Source: Acheta domesticus (Eukaryota > Arthropoda > Insecta > Orthoptera > Gryllidae). From it: a stretch of DNA of 64,000 bases. The position numbers and the translations under genes are program-made. Positions within the stretch are counted from its first letter, which is position 1; each line of letters opens with the position of its first letter. Below, in pieces: positions 45,536 to 56,998 of this stretch. Below the pieces are notes generated by a model. The model worked only from the letters and a program-made list of their open reading frames with translations, ran no database searches and had not been told where the DNA came from. The stretch lies in NCBI GenBank assembly GCA_031308135.1, contig JAHLJT010008446.1, positions 166,024,241 through 166,088,240 of the forward strand. The letters run 5' to 3'.

Positions 45536-45655
45536 ATCAATCGATTAAATCAAATGGATCAAATCGATATCAAATCATATGAATCATATCATATGAATCT
45601 ATATATGATATCAAATCATATGAATCAAATCGATAAAATCAAGCGATTTAAATCA
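45536..45655 (+). repeat. ATCAAAT/CATATGAATC repeat cluster at LINE 5' junction
   Basis: The sequence ATCAAATGGAT occurs at about 45549 and again at about 45652, where it continues into the LINE. Between them are several copies of ATCAAATC, GATATCAAATCATATGAATC and reversed forms. It looks like local templated duplication at the junction between the MULE-like gene and LINE-A copy 5. Confidence 0.75.
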
Positions 45656-48600
45656 AATGGATGTTCTTTGCTTTACAGAACATTGGTTATCTCCTAATGA
45701 ACTTAGCAATTTCCAAATTCCAAACTTTTACCTCGCAGGCTATTATTGTAGAAAAAGAGAATCTCATAAAAGTCCGGCATATGGAGGTTCTTGTATTTAC
45801 GTTAAAAATAATATTGATTCTATCTCCTTGACGGAATTCAATGAGTATGCCGTTGAAAATGTTTTTGAAATTCCTGTTGTACATCTTCCTGTGCTAAAAA
45901 TGATATTGCTTTGCATCTACAGGCCTCCAACAAAGAGAGCTGCAGATTACATTTTGTTCTTAGAAAAACTAGAGATAACACTAATCAAAGTCATCAATCG
46001 CTCTTTTGAATCCATTGTTGTATGTGGAGATTTTAACATTGATTTTCTGGTCGAATCTTGCGAGAAAGAGCAGTTTCTTAACTTAATTAATTCCTTCAAT
46101 TTAGATATTACAATAAAAGTACCTACACGGATCACAGTAAATTCAAAGAAGGCAATCGATCAAATTATAATTAACAAAACCACTACTCGACATGAAATTG
46201 AAACAAAAGATTTAGGATACAGTGACCACGATGCACAAATTCTTACCATTATACGAAATGCGAACAATGACACAATAAATAATACACGTATGAGTAGAGT
46301 GTTTTCTAAAAGTAAAATAAAATTATTCATTGATTACTTGCTGCAGGAGTCATGGGACACAGTTTATAATACTATTGATACAAACGATAAATATTATTCT
46401 TTTTTTTTCAACGCTTTCATTTCATTTTAACACTTGCTTTCCTCTTCAGAAAAGAAAATTAAATATTTCACGCAAAAACAATTCTTGGATAACACAAGGG
46501 ATTAGAACATCATGTAAAAACAAACGAGTTCTTTCTTTCATTTCTAAGCATCATAACGTATCTCAAGATTTCCTCCTGTACTTTAAAAAATACAAATCAT
46601 TGTTAAGAAAAGTCATAAGGCAGGCTAAAATCATGAAACACGATCAGGATATTTTGAACTCAAATAACAAAACAAAATCAATGTGGGATATAGTAAAAAA
46701 TGCGACCAAACCAACTAGAAACCTTGTAGAGAATGTTGTTTTAAAAGATAACGATAGAGATGTGAACGATCCGGCAACAGTGGCTAGTCTCTTTAACCAA
46801 TACTTTTCGAGAATTGCTGTCGATCTCACTAAGGGTTTTCAGCCACAAAATTCAACATCTGACGTTTCCCTAAAAGTCTTAGACACTATGTTCGTTTCCG
46901 AAACCTCTTCTTATGAAATTCTCAAAATAATCGGTAAATTAAAAAATAAATATTCGGCCGGTTTAGATGAATTTCCGGATTGTTTGTTAAAGACGTGCGC
47001 GCCAGCCATTATACACCCGTTAACTCACATATTTAATGCATCCTTATGCACGGGAATTTTTCCAGATATTTTTAAAACAGCTAAGATTAAGCCGCTCTTC
47101 AAAAAGGCAACAAAAATGAAGTTCAAAATTATCGGCCAATTTCTCTTTTGTCAGTTTTTTCAAAAATATTAGAGAGACTTTTTTATGTGCGAATGGAAAC
47201 CTTTCTCAATAAACACGACGCGTTTTCAATTGCCAACATGGATTCCGGAAATCAAAATCTACGGAAACAGCCATTTTTTTCTTTTCTTAAGGATGTTGCC
47301 TCATCATTGGATCAAAACGAAGCAACTATTGGAATATTTTTAGATCTTTCAAAAGCTTTTGACGTCATTGATCATAACATTTTACTTTCAAAATTACCTT
47401 CGTATGGAATCCGTGGTATTGCTCTAGATTGGCTATGTTCGTACCTTAAACAACGATCTCAGAGAGTAGAAATACCTTATTGGAATGATGGAACCTTATG
47501 TTCACACCTTTCCGGTTCTTTGCCAATTGTACGTGGAGTCCCGCAAGGATCGATTTTAGGCCCTATTCTCTTCCTATTATACGTAAATGACATGCCATTA
47601 GCGATTCGAAACGGAAGAACAGTTCTCTTTGCGGATGATACAAATATTCTTTGCAACAAAGAAACCGTAAATAGTACAATATCAGACTTTTCAAATTGGT
47701 TCCGTAATAACAAATTAAAAGTAAATGAAAATAAAACAGTTTCAATGCAGTTTTCCATATCAAATAAAAAATTCTGTACTCCATTGAAAATGAACGGTGT
47801 GCCATTGACTGATGTTAATGTAACAAAATTTTTAGGTCTATCAATTCAGTCAAACCTCAAATGGAATGCCCACTTAAATGAATTGAACACAAAATTAAGC
47901 TCATTATGCTACGCGTTCAGAATTCTTTCAAATTCCGTCAGCCTTCATACAGCTCGTTGTGTATATTTTGCCAATGTTCACTCCCGCCTGAGATATGGCA
48001 TAATATTTTGGGGAAACACATCTTATATTTCACAGACTTTCAGATTACAAAAAAGAATTGTACGAATAATAAGCAAATCCAACCCACGTGATTCTTGTAA
48101 GTCACTCTTTATTAATCTAGGAATTTTACCATTACCTTGTCTCCTGATTTACGAATCAGTAGTTTTTGTCAAAAATGACTTACTTAAGGGCGGGAATATA
48201 TTTTCAGCAAACGCCGATGTCTATAAGTATAACACACGACGTAGTAATCATATTCACCAGGTGGCAGTATCAACAGCTCACTACAAAAAATTCACATACA
48301 ATTCATGTACTTTACTCTACAACACTTTGCCAGAAGACATTAAACGATTAAATTCAATAGAAAAGTTTAAGTCCCAAGTAAAATCTTTTCTGCTGCATAA
48401 CTGTTTCTATACAATTCGAGACTATACCGAGCATCAAAAAGGAAAGTAGAATTAATTTTAACAATGAGAGTTAATGTAATTATTTATCATTTGGACTGCA
48501 TAATTCTAAAGAACCTGTAACAAGTATTGTACCACAGTTTCTGGGTTGATGGCCCCCATCTCGATCAGGTTTTTCGTCCAGTTTCCCTGATCCTTGAGCA

Positions 48601-49000
48601 AATGCTGAGATGGTCCCTTGTTTTGCTTCTGGACATAAATGTAACTTCATTATTTGTGCACGTCTTCTGAATTTCAGTGGGAAATATAGTTATTCAAATT
48701 ATCGTTTTTCATGTTATCGCGGCAAAAAGTATTATTCTTTCATGAAGAACATGAGGGTTCAGGGCAGGAATTAATAGCTAATTTACCTTTGAAAATATAT
48801 TTTATTATATAGGAGCGAATATTTTGTCAACAAAACTCGAAAAAAAACCTCTCTTTTCTGTATTCAAAATTCGACTAGAATATGGTTTAGGATAGAGACC
48901 ACAGAATTATGAAAACGTGCACAAAATTCACTTCTCCCCATAGCTCGTCATACGCAGTTTTTAACTGTTTTTGACGTAAATAAATAAAATAAAATAAATA
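45656..49000 (+). pseudogene. LINE family A, copy 5: near-complete APE endonuclease plus RT, three frame breaks
   Basis: The longest family A copy. APE endonuclease: LCFTEHWLSPNELSNFQIPN, GGSCIYVKNNIDSISL, LCIYRPPTKRAADY, VVCGDFNIDFL (about 46020-46050), VPTRITVNSKKAIDQIIIN and LGYSDHDAQI (the catalytic SDH). A linker (46330-46960) leads to RT: AGLDEFPDCLLKTC, GIFLDLSKAFDVIDHNILLS, GVPQGSILGPILFLLYVND and RTVLFADDTNIL (about 47610-47645), and it ends LNSIEKFKSQVKSFLLHN. The 3' UTR (48450-48985) is shared with copy 3. Breaks: a T-run at about 46405-46412, a lost base near 47105, and a lost A near 47228. An ATG-bearing ORF1 is absent, so it is probably 5'-truncated. Confidence 0.92.
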
Positions 49001-49266
49001 CTCCTTTGAAATCACATGCAACACACTTACATTTGGCAAAGCTGCCGGTTCTGGATCACCAGGGTCCATTAATTCATTCGCCATATCTACTCGAAGACGT
49101 TCTGCAGACGTTGTGGCCAATTGCTCTGCGATTTCTTTCCTTCTTGGTTGACGAATAGTTCGCTTTTCACATACACCTACCCCAAACCGTATGGTGGCTT
49201 GAAATTTTACATCATTGCCACTGCTGTTCAAACGTATGTGCAGTTTACTTCCACAGTTGCATGAAC
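49001..49266 (-). pseudogene. MULE-like transposase gene, exon fragment (N-terminal middle)
   Basis: The minus strand reads SCNCGSKLHIRLNSSGNDVK, FQATIRFGVGVCEKRTI, RKEIAEQLATTSAERLRVDM and ANELMDPGDPEPAALPNVSV, the region that precedes the DDE core in this family (GD.EP...LP..SVL). It starts after a splice acceptor, ATAACAG at 49267-49273, and runs into LINE-A copy 5 at about 49000. The donor-like AAT|GTAAGT inside ALPNV is probably not used because the family motif continues through it. Confidence 0.65.
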
Positions 49267-49740
49267 CTGTTATGAGAGAATATAAAGAATATTAAGTATC
49301 ATCTACCTACTAAAAAATATATTTCATTACCCTCACACTGTCCAATTTGTGATGTGAAAAGAATAAAATATCTAAGTAAATGAATAATAGTAGTATGTGG
49401 CAAAAGCTAATGAAATATTTTCACAGTTTATATGCTGGTTTTGTACCATTGTACAAACATACATTTCACAGTATATTTGAAAATTGTAAACATGTTCATT
49501 ACATACATCGATGTTAAATAATTTGAATTGGTAAGCTACCTAATACACATTCTAGAGTATCCAAATCCTTTAAAATTATTGAAAATGAATATTAATAAAA
49601 TTTAATTTCAGTTTAATTTGTCGTGAATGTAGTGCAAAGGAAACGTGTTAAAGCCAATATCAATCTCAAAATTTGGAAAAAATGCAAGATATCAAGGAAA
49701 ATATTGTATAACATATTATTTAATGAACACTGCAACTTAC

Positions 49741-49885
49741 AATCAAATTTCCTTTTTGCTACTATTGTAGGACGTGAAGTATTATACAGTATTACATTAT
49801 CAGGGATACATACAGGGAAGAGATCCTCGGAAAATTGAACACCCATTGTAATAGCACATTTTGGACATTCAAAATAATCAATTTT
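49741..49885 (-). pseudogene. MULE-like transposase gene, upstream exon
   Basis: The minus strand reads KIDYFECPKCAITMGVQF and ends RPTIVAKRKFD. It is bounded by an acceptor TTCTATAG (49886-49893) and a donor GATT|GTAAGT at 49735-49741. Splicing to the acceptor at 49267 keeps the frame and yields a Cys codon across the junction (KRKFD-C-SCNCG). This agreement supports a true intron of 474 bases. Confidence 0.55.
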
Positions 49886-50227
49886 CTATAGAACTATACA
49901 TAGATTTATAATGATTATTTCTACAAAAGAAGTATGTTTGTCACCTAATTTCCACACTTAAATTAATTTTTTTCATAGATAGGTACCACCCTGCATTCTG
50001 TGGATACGGGGAACTTACTTTTTTTTCAACCCAGCAGAACGGCAATAACCCAGATGAACTGTATCTGAACCCCTTCCGATTTCACAAAAAAATCTTGGGT
50101 TTCAAAATTCAGCAGTGAAAGGACCGGTAGACATTTTCAACGCAAAAAAAAAAGTACTAAAATTATTCGCAATCCGCTCATATTGTTACGAGAAAATCAT
50201 TAAAATCCAAAATGACATCACGTTTTT
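49886..50227. other. No gene recognised
   Basis: Spacer between the MULE-like exon and Helentron-like copy B. The word GGACC followed by a GTAGACATT stretch near 50120 recurs in altered form near 52445, but no element was defined. Confidence 0.3.
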
Positions 50228-51815
50228 ACTTTCCCGTATACGTACGTATACACGGAGTGATATACGTAGTATAGGGAAAGTTATGTAATGCTGCACGAAA
50301 AAATGGCCAATTTTCGGCGGAAAAAAAATTCATTGCCGGGCCGTGATAACGAAAAATTGGATAAAACCAGTTGCCAAATTAAGAAAAAAATCCCCTAACA
50401 CGTGGTGTAGCCAGAAACCAATTTTTGTGGGTTTTTGATATCGAAAAACCAATTGAACGGAAAACGTCCGTCTGTCCGTCTGTGAACGCTGCTAGCGCCT
50501 AAACCATACGTACGATTTCTTCCAAAATGGATATTCCCCGGTCGATCTGGTTCTAGTCGAAGCTTTGAGATTTTGAAAAAGATTCTGCAAAATTTGGAGG
50601 TACTTTACATAAAGCCCTTCGGGGAATTTCAAAATTTTCTCAAAAACGGCTCCAATTTTTTTTCTTTAAATTTATTGTAAGAATAGAGAATACACTTATT
50701 AGGGTGTCATAGGTCAGATTTTCGCGGATAACTCTGAATTTTCGAAAATTGCAAAAGTTTAAAAATTTTACGGCGTCTTTCTGGAACTACAAAATTGAAG
50801 ATAGAGAGTTTTCCTTCAAAGACAATTTTTTCTTCATAGTGAGTTCTTTCTTTAAGGTCATGTACATTTTTCTTTGAAAATTTTAGTATTTTTCGCGCAA
50901 TATTGCGTGCATTATGTGCAATTTTAAAAAAAATTACAAAAACAAGATTTTCTCAAAAACGGCTCCAACATTTTTCTTTAATCTTTTGGTAGGGATAGTG
51001 GTAAATGTAATCTATCAGATGACATAAAAGCCATATTGCTCTATAGGTTGGTTTTTTCAAAAATCACAAAAATGTCAATTTTTTTCTTGTCTCTCACGTC
51101 GTTAATATTTACATTACCGGCGATTTTTCACATTATTATATTTACGAGTATCAATGCTTTTAATAATGCCAAGTAAAGATTCTCGAAAACACAACCGTGT
51201 TTTGTGAAATGTAGCTCAAATTTCGGCATTTTCAGAAATGCTCAAATGCCATTTTCTCATATATGGCTGCAAATTGTTTCATGAAACTTTTGTAACGGAT
51301 AGTGATAATTACACTCTTTAATATGACGTTAAGTTTATTTTGAGTTAATTTTTTGTTTTTTCAAAAATTATATAAATGTAATTTTTTTGAAAGATCTCTC
51401 ACATCTTTAATACGCACATTATCCGTAATTTGTAAAGATTATTATATTTGTGAGTGTAAAAATAACTTCAAATAAAGTATTTTGAAACCTCAAAAATTTT
51501 CTGTGAAAATGAGCTTCAAATTTCGCATTTTTAGTAGCGCTAAAACTCCATTTTCTGTTTAAATGGCACATCATTTTTAAATGAAAATTGCCATTTACGG
51601 CTAGGTTTTTGTGTTCTTTAATATTCTAAAATTAATATTTTCGTTCTACCAATAGGAAACCGAAAAATTAAGAAAATGACAAAAAAATGTACTCTTGGGG
51701 GTGATAGATGGCAACTGGCAAGAAAGAGTATGTGGCAATTCCGAATAGCTAGTGAAGACCCAAGGAAATAGAAAACATATACGGGAAAGTCTGTGCCATT
51801 CTGTAGCACCACTAG
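50228..51815 (+). mobile_element. Helentron-like non-autonomous element, copy B
   Basis: Starts ACTTTCCCGTATACGTACG, with a partner word GTATAGGGAAAGT 42 bases on. It has (GTCY)n at about 50464-50481, and ends ATACGGGAAAGTCTGTGCC then ATTCTGTAGCACCACTAG next to T. It is very similar to copy C in layout and wording. No coding region is visible. Confidence 0.75.
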
Positions 51816-52571
51816 TTATGATTTTCTGTTCTGTTCTTTGTTCGACAGCCCTCTACGAGCCTTGGCCGAGCAGCCAGCTTCTCGGCCATGGGATAAGAGA
51901 TTCGTGTGGTTAGCACGAAGACATCCCGTCGCCACACATACTGGTGTTATTAACCTTAGGGTGGACTTTCTCATTGTCACACAGCAATCGATACTAGGAC
52001 GTTTGTAAAGAAAGCCCACAGTTATAATTTGCCATTCTCTTAAACGTCCTCCACACTATACAATATTTATGAACTGAAAAAGCATCTACAAGTCAATCAA
52101 TTTTTTAACCAATGATTACGGCAAAGTTCACATCAGAAGCAAAGAAATAAAATAAATGCCATAAAATGATTATTTTCTTAATTGCAACTCGAAAAAACGG
52201 GTTTTTCGCTGTAAGTACTACTTCCTTTGTGAATATTTTAATCTCGTATTTTGAAAATAATAATATTTTCTATATCCAAACATGTAGGAAAAATCTGAGT
52301 CGAATTGCAAACTAAGGCCGGAAACACCCCTTATCCGGCTAGAGCCTTTAGAACCCCATCGGCAATTTTCACAATTTTGACATTAGTTCCTTGTATTGAG
52401 AAAAGAATAATTTTAGTACGATTTTATTGTGTTAAAGATGTCTATTGGTCCTTTCACTGCTGAATTTTGAAAACCAATTTTGACATTGAGCTCCTTGTAT
52501 ATTAGATGCAACGCATTCTGAATGCTCCTTGATTGTGGATTGATCATTTAATTGTCTTTTGTCGCGGATTG
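51816..52571. other. No gene recognised
   Basis: The first 200 bases (51830-52020) contain GTGGTTAGCACGAAGACATC and other GC-richer text that might be a SINE relic; the rest is AT-rich. Confidence 0.3.
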
Positions 52572-52959
52572 ATCATTTCCAGAGGCGGGATTCGGGGGGG
52601 GGGGCAAGGGGGGCAACTGCCCCCCAATGTTGGGACATATTTAAAAAATATATTTAGACATTGCATTCAAGTTTATGTAAAAAAAGATTTACTTTTTTCT
52701 GTATTTTCAGAAGAATTTTAATAATAATTAAGGGAATAATAATTTTATTAAGCGAAGATAATACCATACTGCTTAAATAAATTGGCAAACTTTAGTTCAA
52801 TATTATAAAACGCGCGGGATACTGTTCAGCGTTACTGTGAATATCCCGTATTAAAAAAACATCCTTCAATTATATTTTACTTTTAAATGATATTTACTTA
52901 GAAATTAAACAGTTTCATGCGTAAAATCATGGTAGATTTGACATCCTGTACTTCCTACT

Positions 52960-53115
52960 CACACCCAACATTCACCATGCTGGAGACTAGGATTGTCATG
53001 AAATTTTACCAGCTTGTTCAGCACCTTTGAAAACCCCTACATACAAATTTTTAAGTGCTATGGAGTATTAGAAATAGTGTTTTATAGGCATTTTGTATCA
53101 GGACCTTTCGTGACC
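52960..53115 (+). repeat. Left arm of a long inverted repeat
   Basis: The stretch holding CATGCTGGAGACTAGGATTG, TCATGAAATTTTACCAGCTT and GACCTTTCGTGACC is found in reverse complement at 53811-53968 with about 85-90% similarity by eye. The arms are separated by about 700 bp, including a GC-rich stretch at 53105-53220 and the 40-bp minisatellite. Confidence 0.85.
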
Positions 53116-53359
53116 TCCGCGCTTCCGCAGCGGGCGAGCCGTTGCTTCGGCAGCGCCAGGAACGTTACGCGGCGTCTTATCAACCGGTGTTAGATTTCCA
53201 AGCGCGTTCTTTCAAGAACGATGGCAAAGGCCATCGCTGTTTGATGACACACATTCTTTGTAGTGTGTTAGTAAGCGCACGAACATTTTTTTGTTAAATA
53301 CCATTATTGTGTAAATTTTGTGCGTTACCCATAAGTGGAACGTATTATTTTTATATAAA

Positions 53360-53501
53360 TATTTATTTTTATTTACTTACTCTTATTGTATCTTTTTTTA
53401 AATTTATTTTTATTTACTTACTCTTTATTGTATCTTTTTTAATTTATTTTTATTTACTCACTCTTTATTGTATCTTTTTTAATTAATTTTTATTTACTTA
53501 C
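53360..53501 (+). repeat. Minisatellite, about 40-bp unit x3.5
   Basis: The unit ATTTTTATTTACTTACTCTT followed by TATTGTATCTTTTTTAATTT is repeated with small length changes in the T-runs. Confidence 0.9.
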
Positions 53502-53810
53502 TGATGTGTTGTACTTTATTTATTTACGTATTTATTATTTAATAAGCCTTGACTAATTTTTTAATCCTTAAATCCTATCATACATATGTATAAATGTTAG
53601 TTTGCATTTAATAGTTACACTCTATTTACTCCTGAATGTGGTCTAGTCCTATTCGTCCTTCTGAACCTGCAATGTAAACCACACGTTTTTGTCACCTCTC
53701 CTGCCCTCTGAGGCAGCTGAGACCCTGCGGACAGATAGCGGCGGCCGGCGTGTGAGTAACGGTCGCAGATCCAGCGGCGTTCAGCAATTTCCTCTCTTCC
53801 ACAGACGGTT

Positions 53811-53968
53811 AGGTCACGAAAGGTCTCAATACTTACTGTCGCAAAAACACTACTTGCAATGCTCCATAGCACGTACAAATTTGTAGGTAGAGGTTTTGAA
53901 AGGTGCTGAACAAGCTGGTAAAATTTCATGACAATCCGAGTATCCAGCACGGTGAGTGTTGCGTGTCA
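53811..53968 (-). repeat. Right arm of the long inverted repeat
   Basis: Reverse complement of 52960-53115. A 111-codon open frame on the minus strand here overlaps the arm and has no family motif. It is most likely a by-product of the repeat. Confidence 0.85.
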
Positions 53969-55690
53969 GTTTCGAACTTACGCGAAAGAGAGAACTAAGT
54001 CTCTGTTCTTTCGGAGCCCTCAACGCATCCACAGTACGTGTCCTTTCGGCACTGTAGATCAGTGGGGTCAGTGGCGGGCTTTCTCACGCCACGACACTCA
54101 CTCACACATACACACCACCTAAATCAACCCAGCTTATCGGAATGACCAACCTCACAGGCGCTGAAAGAGGTGTCAGGAAACAGTGGGCGGCTTGCGGTAC
54201 GATTCATTATAATCGGTATTATTCACACGTAATTCGTTTAATTCATATTTGTGAAGAGAAATGTCTTGTAAATGGAGTGGAAAGTTGATTCTTACTATTT
54301 TGCTTATAGACCAAAATAAATACTCTATTATTAATAATAAAATTAAAAATGTCTTAACGACAGCTGTGAGTGACAGGGACAAAAGAGCGCAAAAAAAATC
54401 AGTCGTTAATTATAATAAGCCTGTTGTCCACCCATTTGGTTCTCTCATTTTTAAATTGTTTTTGCGGGCTGTGAAATAAATGTTTGTCCAACATGAATGC
54501 GGATCACTGTCCTAGTCCTCAGTCAGAGGGATTTCGGTATAGGTGACGATGACATCTCTGCGACGTCATAAGAATAAGAGCTCAGTTGAGATCTTGCAGT
54601 ACTGGCGAACGCACGAGCTTTTATTATAGTGACACGAGCCAGATCAAGGAAGTAAGAAGATTTCAGCTCTTGTATCTGACAGGTGAGAAATTAATGTTAG
54701 TTCATCGCGTTTAGTTCAAATTAGAATTTAATCAATAGCTGATGAATAATACAAGTGTTATTGTTTACTGAAGGAAATGTGACTTTACCAGACAACAATC
54801 TCATAGATACTTTGTTCTCCTAGAAATTATAGCAAAATAGCAAACTTCGGTGGCCATTGACTCACGTTATTCTAGTATCCCCTGGGTAATCGAGAGAATA
54901 ACATCTCTTCGTTAATGACGACAGAGGAGAGTCAAATAATACGTTAATCTGCTTTGCAGCCTACCCAAGAACAATGATCACGCTAGGCCACTGATAATAA
55001 CTTCCCTTCTCTGTTATTATAAATGGGAATCTGTTGTTTTAATCTAATGTCGGTTGTATTATTATAACAAAAAGGTTTTTATAACAAAAAAGTTTTTTGG
55101 TTCTTTTTTGGACAACAGAGCAACTTTTACTACGATAATTTAAAAAAAGGTTTGTTATTGCTATGAATCGTTGAAGTTCGTGCATGGTAAAGTTCGGCAA
55201 ACTGACAGTTTTGTCCACTTTCCAGAATGTCGAATGTTTTTATCTTGTCGATTTAACATTGCGTAGCTAATAATTATGTACTTCAATGCACGCAATTTGT
55301 ATATCATTAAAACTGTAAATTTTAATTACAATTCAAATACTTCAATCATTTAATTCTAATACTTAACACTGATCATTATTTGTAAAGAAAATTATTTGAT
55401 CGTCACTTTCCTCAAATAATTAATTTCAATATTCAATTTTATACTTAACATGTGAAAAAGTGCTTCATTCATGTAATTATTTTATTCAGAAACAAGAACA
55501 AAATAGTGAAAGCAAAAATTTTACATATGTTTTGTCAAAAAATATATTAATGTGTAAAGTTTAAGTGTACCGTTACACAAAATTTGACATTAATAATTAT
55601 GTATCTTTATTCGATTCTAATAACTAAACCGCGGGATTTCATGGAATTGCATGTCTGTTTTTTGTTATTTGTTAATTGTGTCGTTATGGT
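53969..55690. other. No gene recognised
   Basis: AT-rich interior of the large hAT element. No transposase block (DET, DGA, ASVER-type) was found in either strand by eye. Confidence 0.4.
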
Positions 55691-55840
55691 AACTGTGAAG
55701 ATGAAATGATATGGTGATGATAGGGAGTGAAAGGACGAATAGAAATGCAATCATGCCCAAGGTGGGAGTCGAACCCGCGATCTTTCGGTGCGAGATCGTA
55801 AGAACTATCGGCGTATATTGCAGGTTTTTATCTAGAAGTG
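55690..55840 (-). repeat. tRNA-derived SINE-like relic
   Basis: On the minus strand CTCGCACCGAAAGATCGCGG GTTCGACTCCC (55764-55790) resembles a tRNA anticodon-to-T-arm segment with a perfect B-box core. CGCCGATAGTTCTTACG upstream may be a damaged D-arm. The body that follows (CACCTTGGGCATGATTGC) is not tRNA, so it is a SINE head rather than a tRNA gene. Confidence 0.5.
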
Positions 55841-56196
55841 GGTCGAAGTCAGCTATTTTTGTGTATTTCTTTTTCGAAAGAGACGTGAATTGGGCCAAGG
55901 AAATACCAACATAATATTTCCGATAATATTCTGATAACATTGTTTTCGCTTGAATCGATTTACTTCCTGTAGCTTTATTCGTGCACATGAACTTAGTGAA
56001 TGGGCTGAATAGTACGGTGTCTTGTAAGATGGCCATTTGTTCTCTCGCTTAATATATTTTCGTTTATTAAAATGGAATACATTTACTTTTATTAAACGCC
56101 TTTTGTACTACAGTGTAAATCAGGGTTCATCAAAAAGACGAGTCGAGAGCAAAGAGCCGTCGGCATTGCCGACTCGGCAACAGCCGGACCTCCGTC

Positions 56197-56480
56197 AAGC
56201 TGCAACCCCCACATGTCAGAAATACAAAATTAACTAGCTTATAATTTGAACTAATTATGTACTAATTTTGTACCAAAATAAAAAAAATTGTACTCAACTA
56301 TAAACCAATAAAAAACGACATTCAAAAGTGGGGGTGCTAGCTTGACGTCAACCTACAACCCCTACTTTTCAGAAGTTCAAATTCACCTAATCCATTGTTG
56401 TCTACTAATTATGTACTAATTTTGTACCACAATTAAAAATTTTGTTCTCACCTATAAACAATTAAAAACGGTTGCAAAAG
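56197..56480 (+). repeat. Imperfect tandem duplication, about 145-bp unit
   Basis: AACCCCCACATGTCAGAA / AACCCCTACTTTTCAGAA start two similar segments. Both contain ACTAATTATGTACTAATTTT, then GTACCA, and end in CTATAAACCAATAAAAAACG / CTATAAACAATTAAAAACGG. Confidence 0.75.
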
Positions 56481-56709
56481 ATACACTTTTTGCTCAATTT
56501 TTTAAATCCTCTTGGAGTCACACTTCGAAATGTATACAGCGGTTTGCTACTATAGTGACCTTTCCGGAATATTTGTTTCAAAAATTTATCTGGTCCCCAA
56601 TGGAGATAATGCAATCGAAAAAAAGAAAAAATTGCGTGTGTCATGAAACAAAAGTGCCTGCCAAGCCACCCACATTAGTCACAAATTCAAATCCAACTAG
56701 CCAATTATT

Positions 56710-56959
56710 ACTTTCCCGTATACGTACGTATACACGGAGTGATATACGTAGTATAGGGAAAGTTATGTAATGCTGCGCGAAAAAATGGCCAATTTTCGGC
56801 GGAAAAAAATTAATTGCCGGGCCGTGAAAACGAATAAGTGGATAAAACCAGTTGCTAAATTAAGAAAAAAAATCCCATAACACGTGGTGTAGCCAGAAAC
56901 CCTGTTTTCTAGGTCCTTGATACCGAAAACCCAATTGAAAGGAAAACGTCCGTCTGTCC

Positions 56960-56998
<39 letters not shown>

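Noticed and set aside
53360..53501. CRISPR-like array
   Set aside because: The 40-bp units are adjacent without unique spacers, and the DNA is eukaryotic.
55760..55795. tRNA gene
   Set aside because: The B-box and anticodon-arm-like part are good, but no complete cloverleaf can be drawn and the body continues as a SINE.
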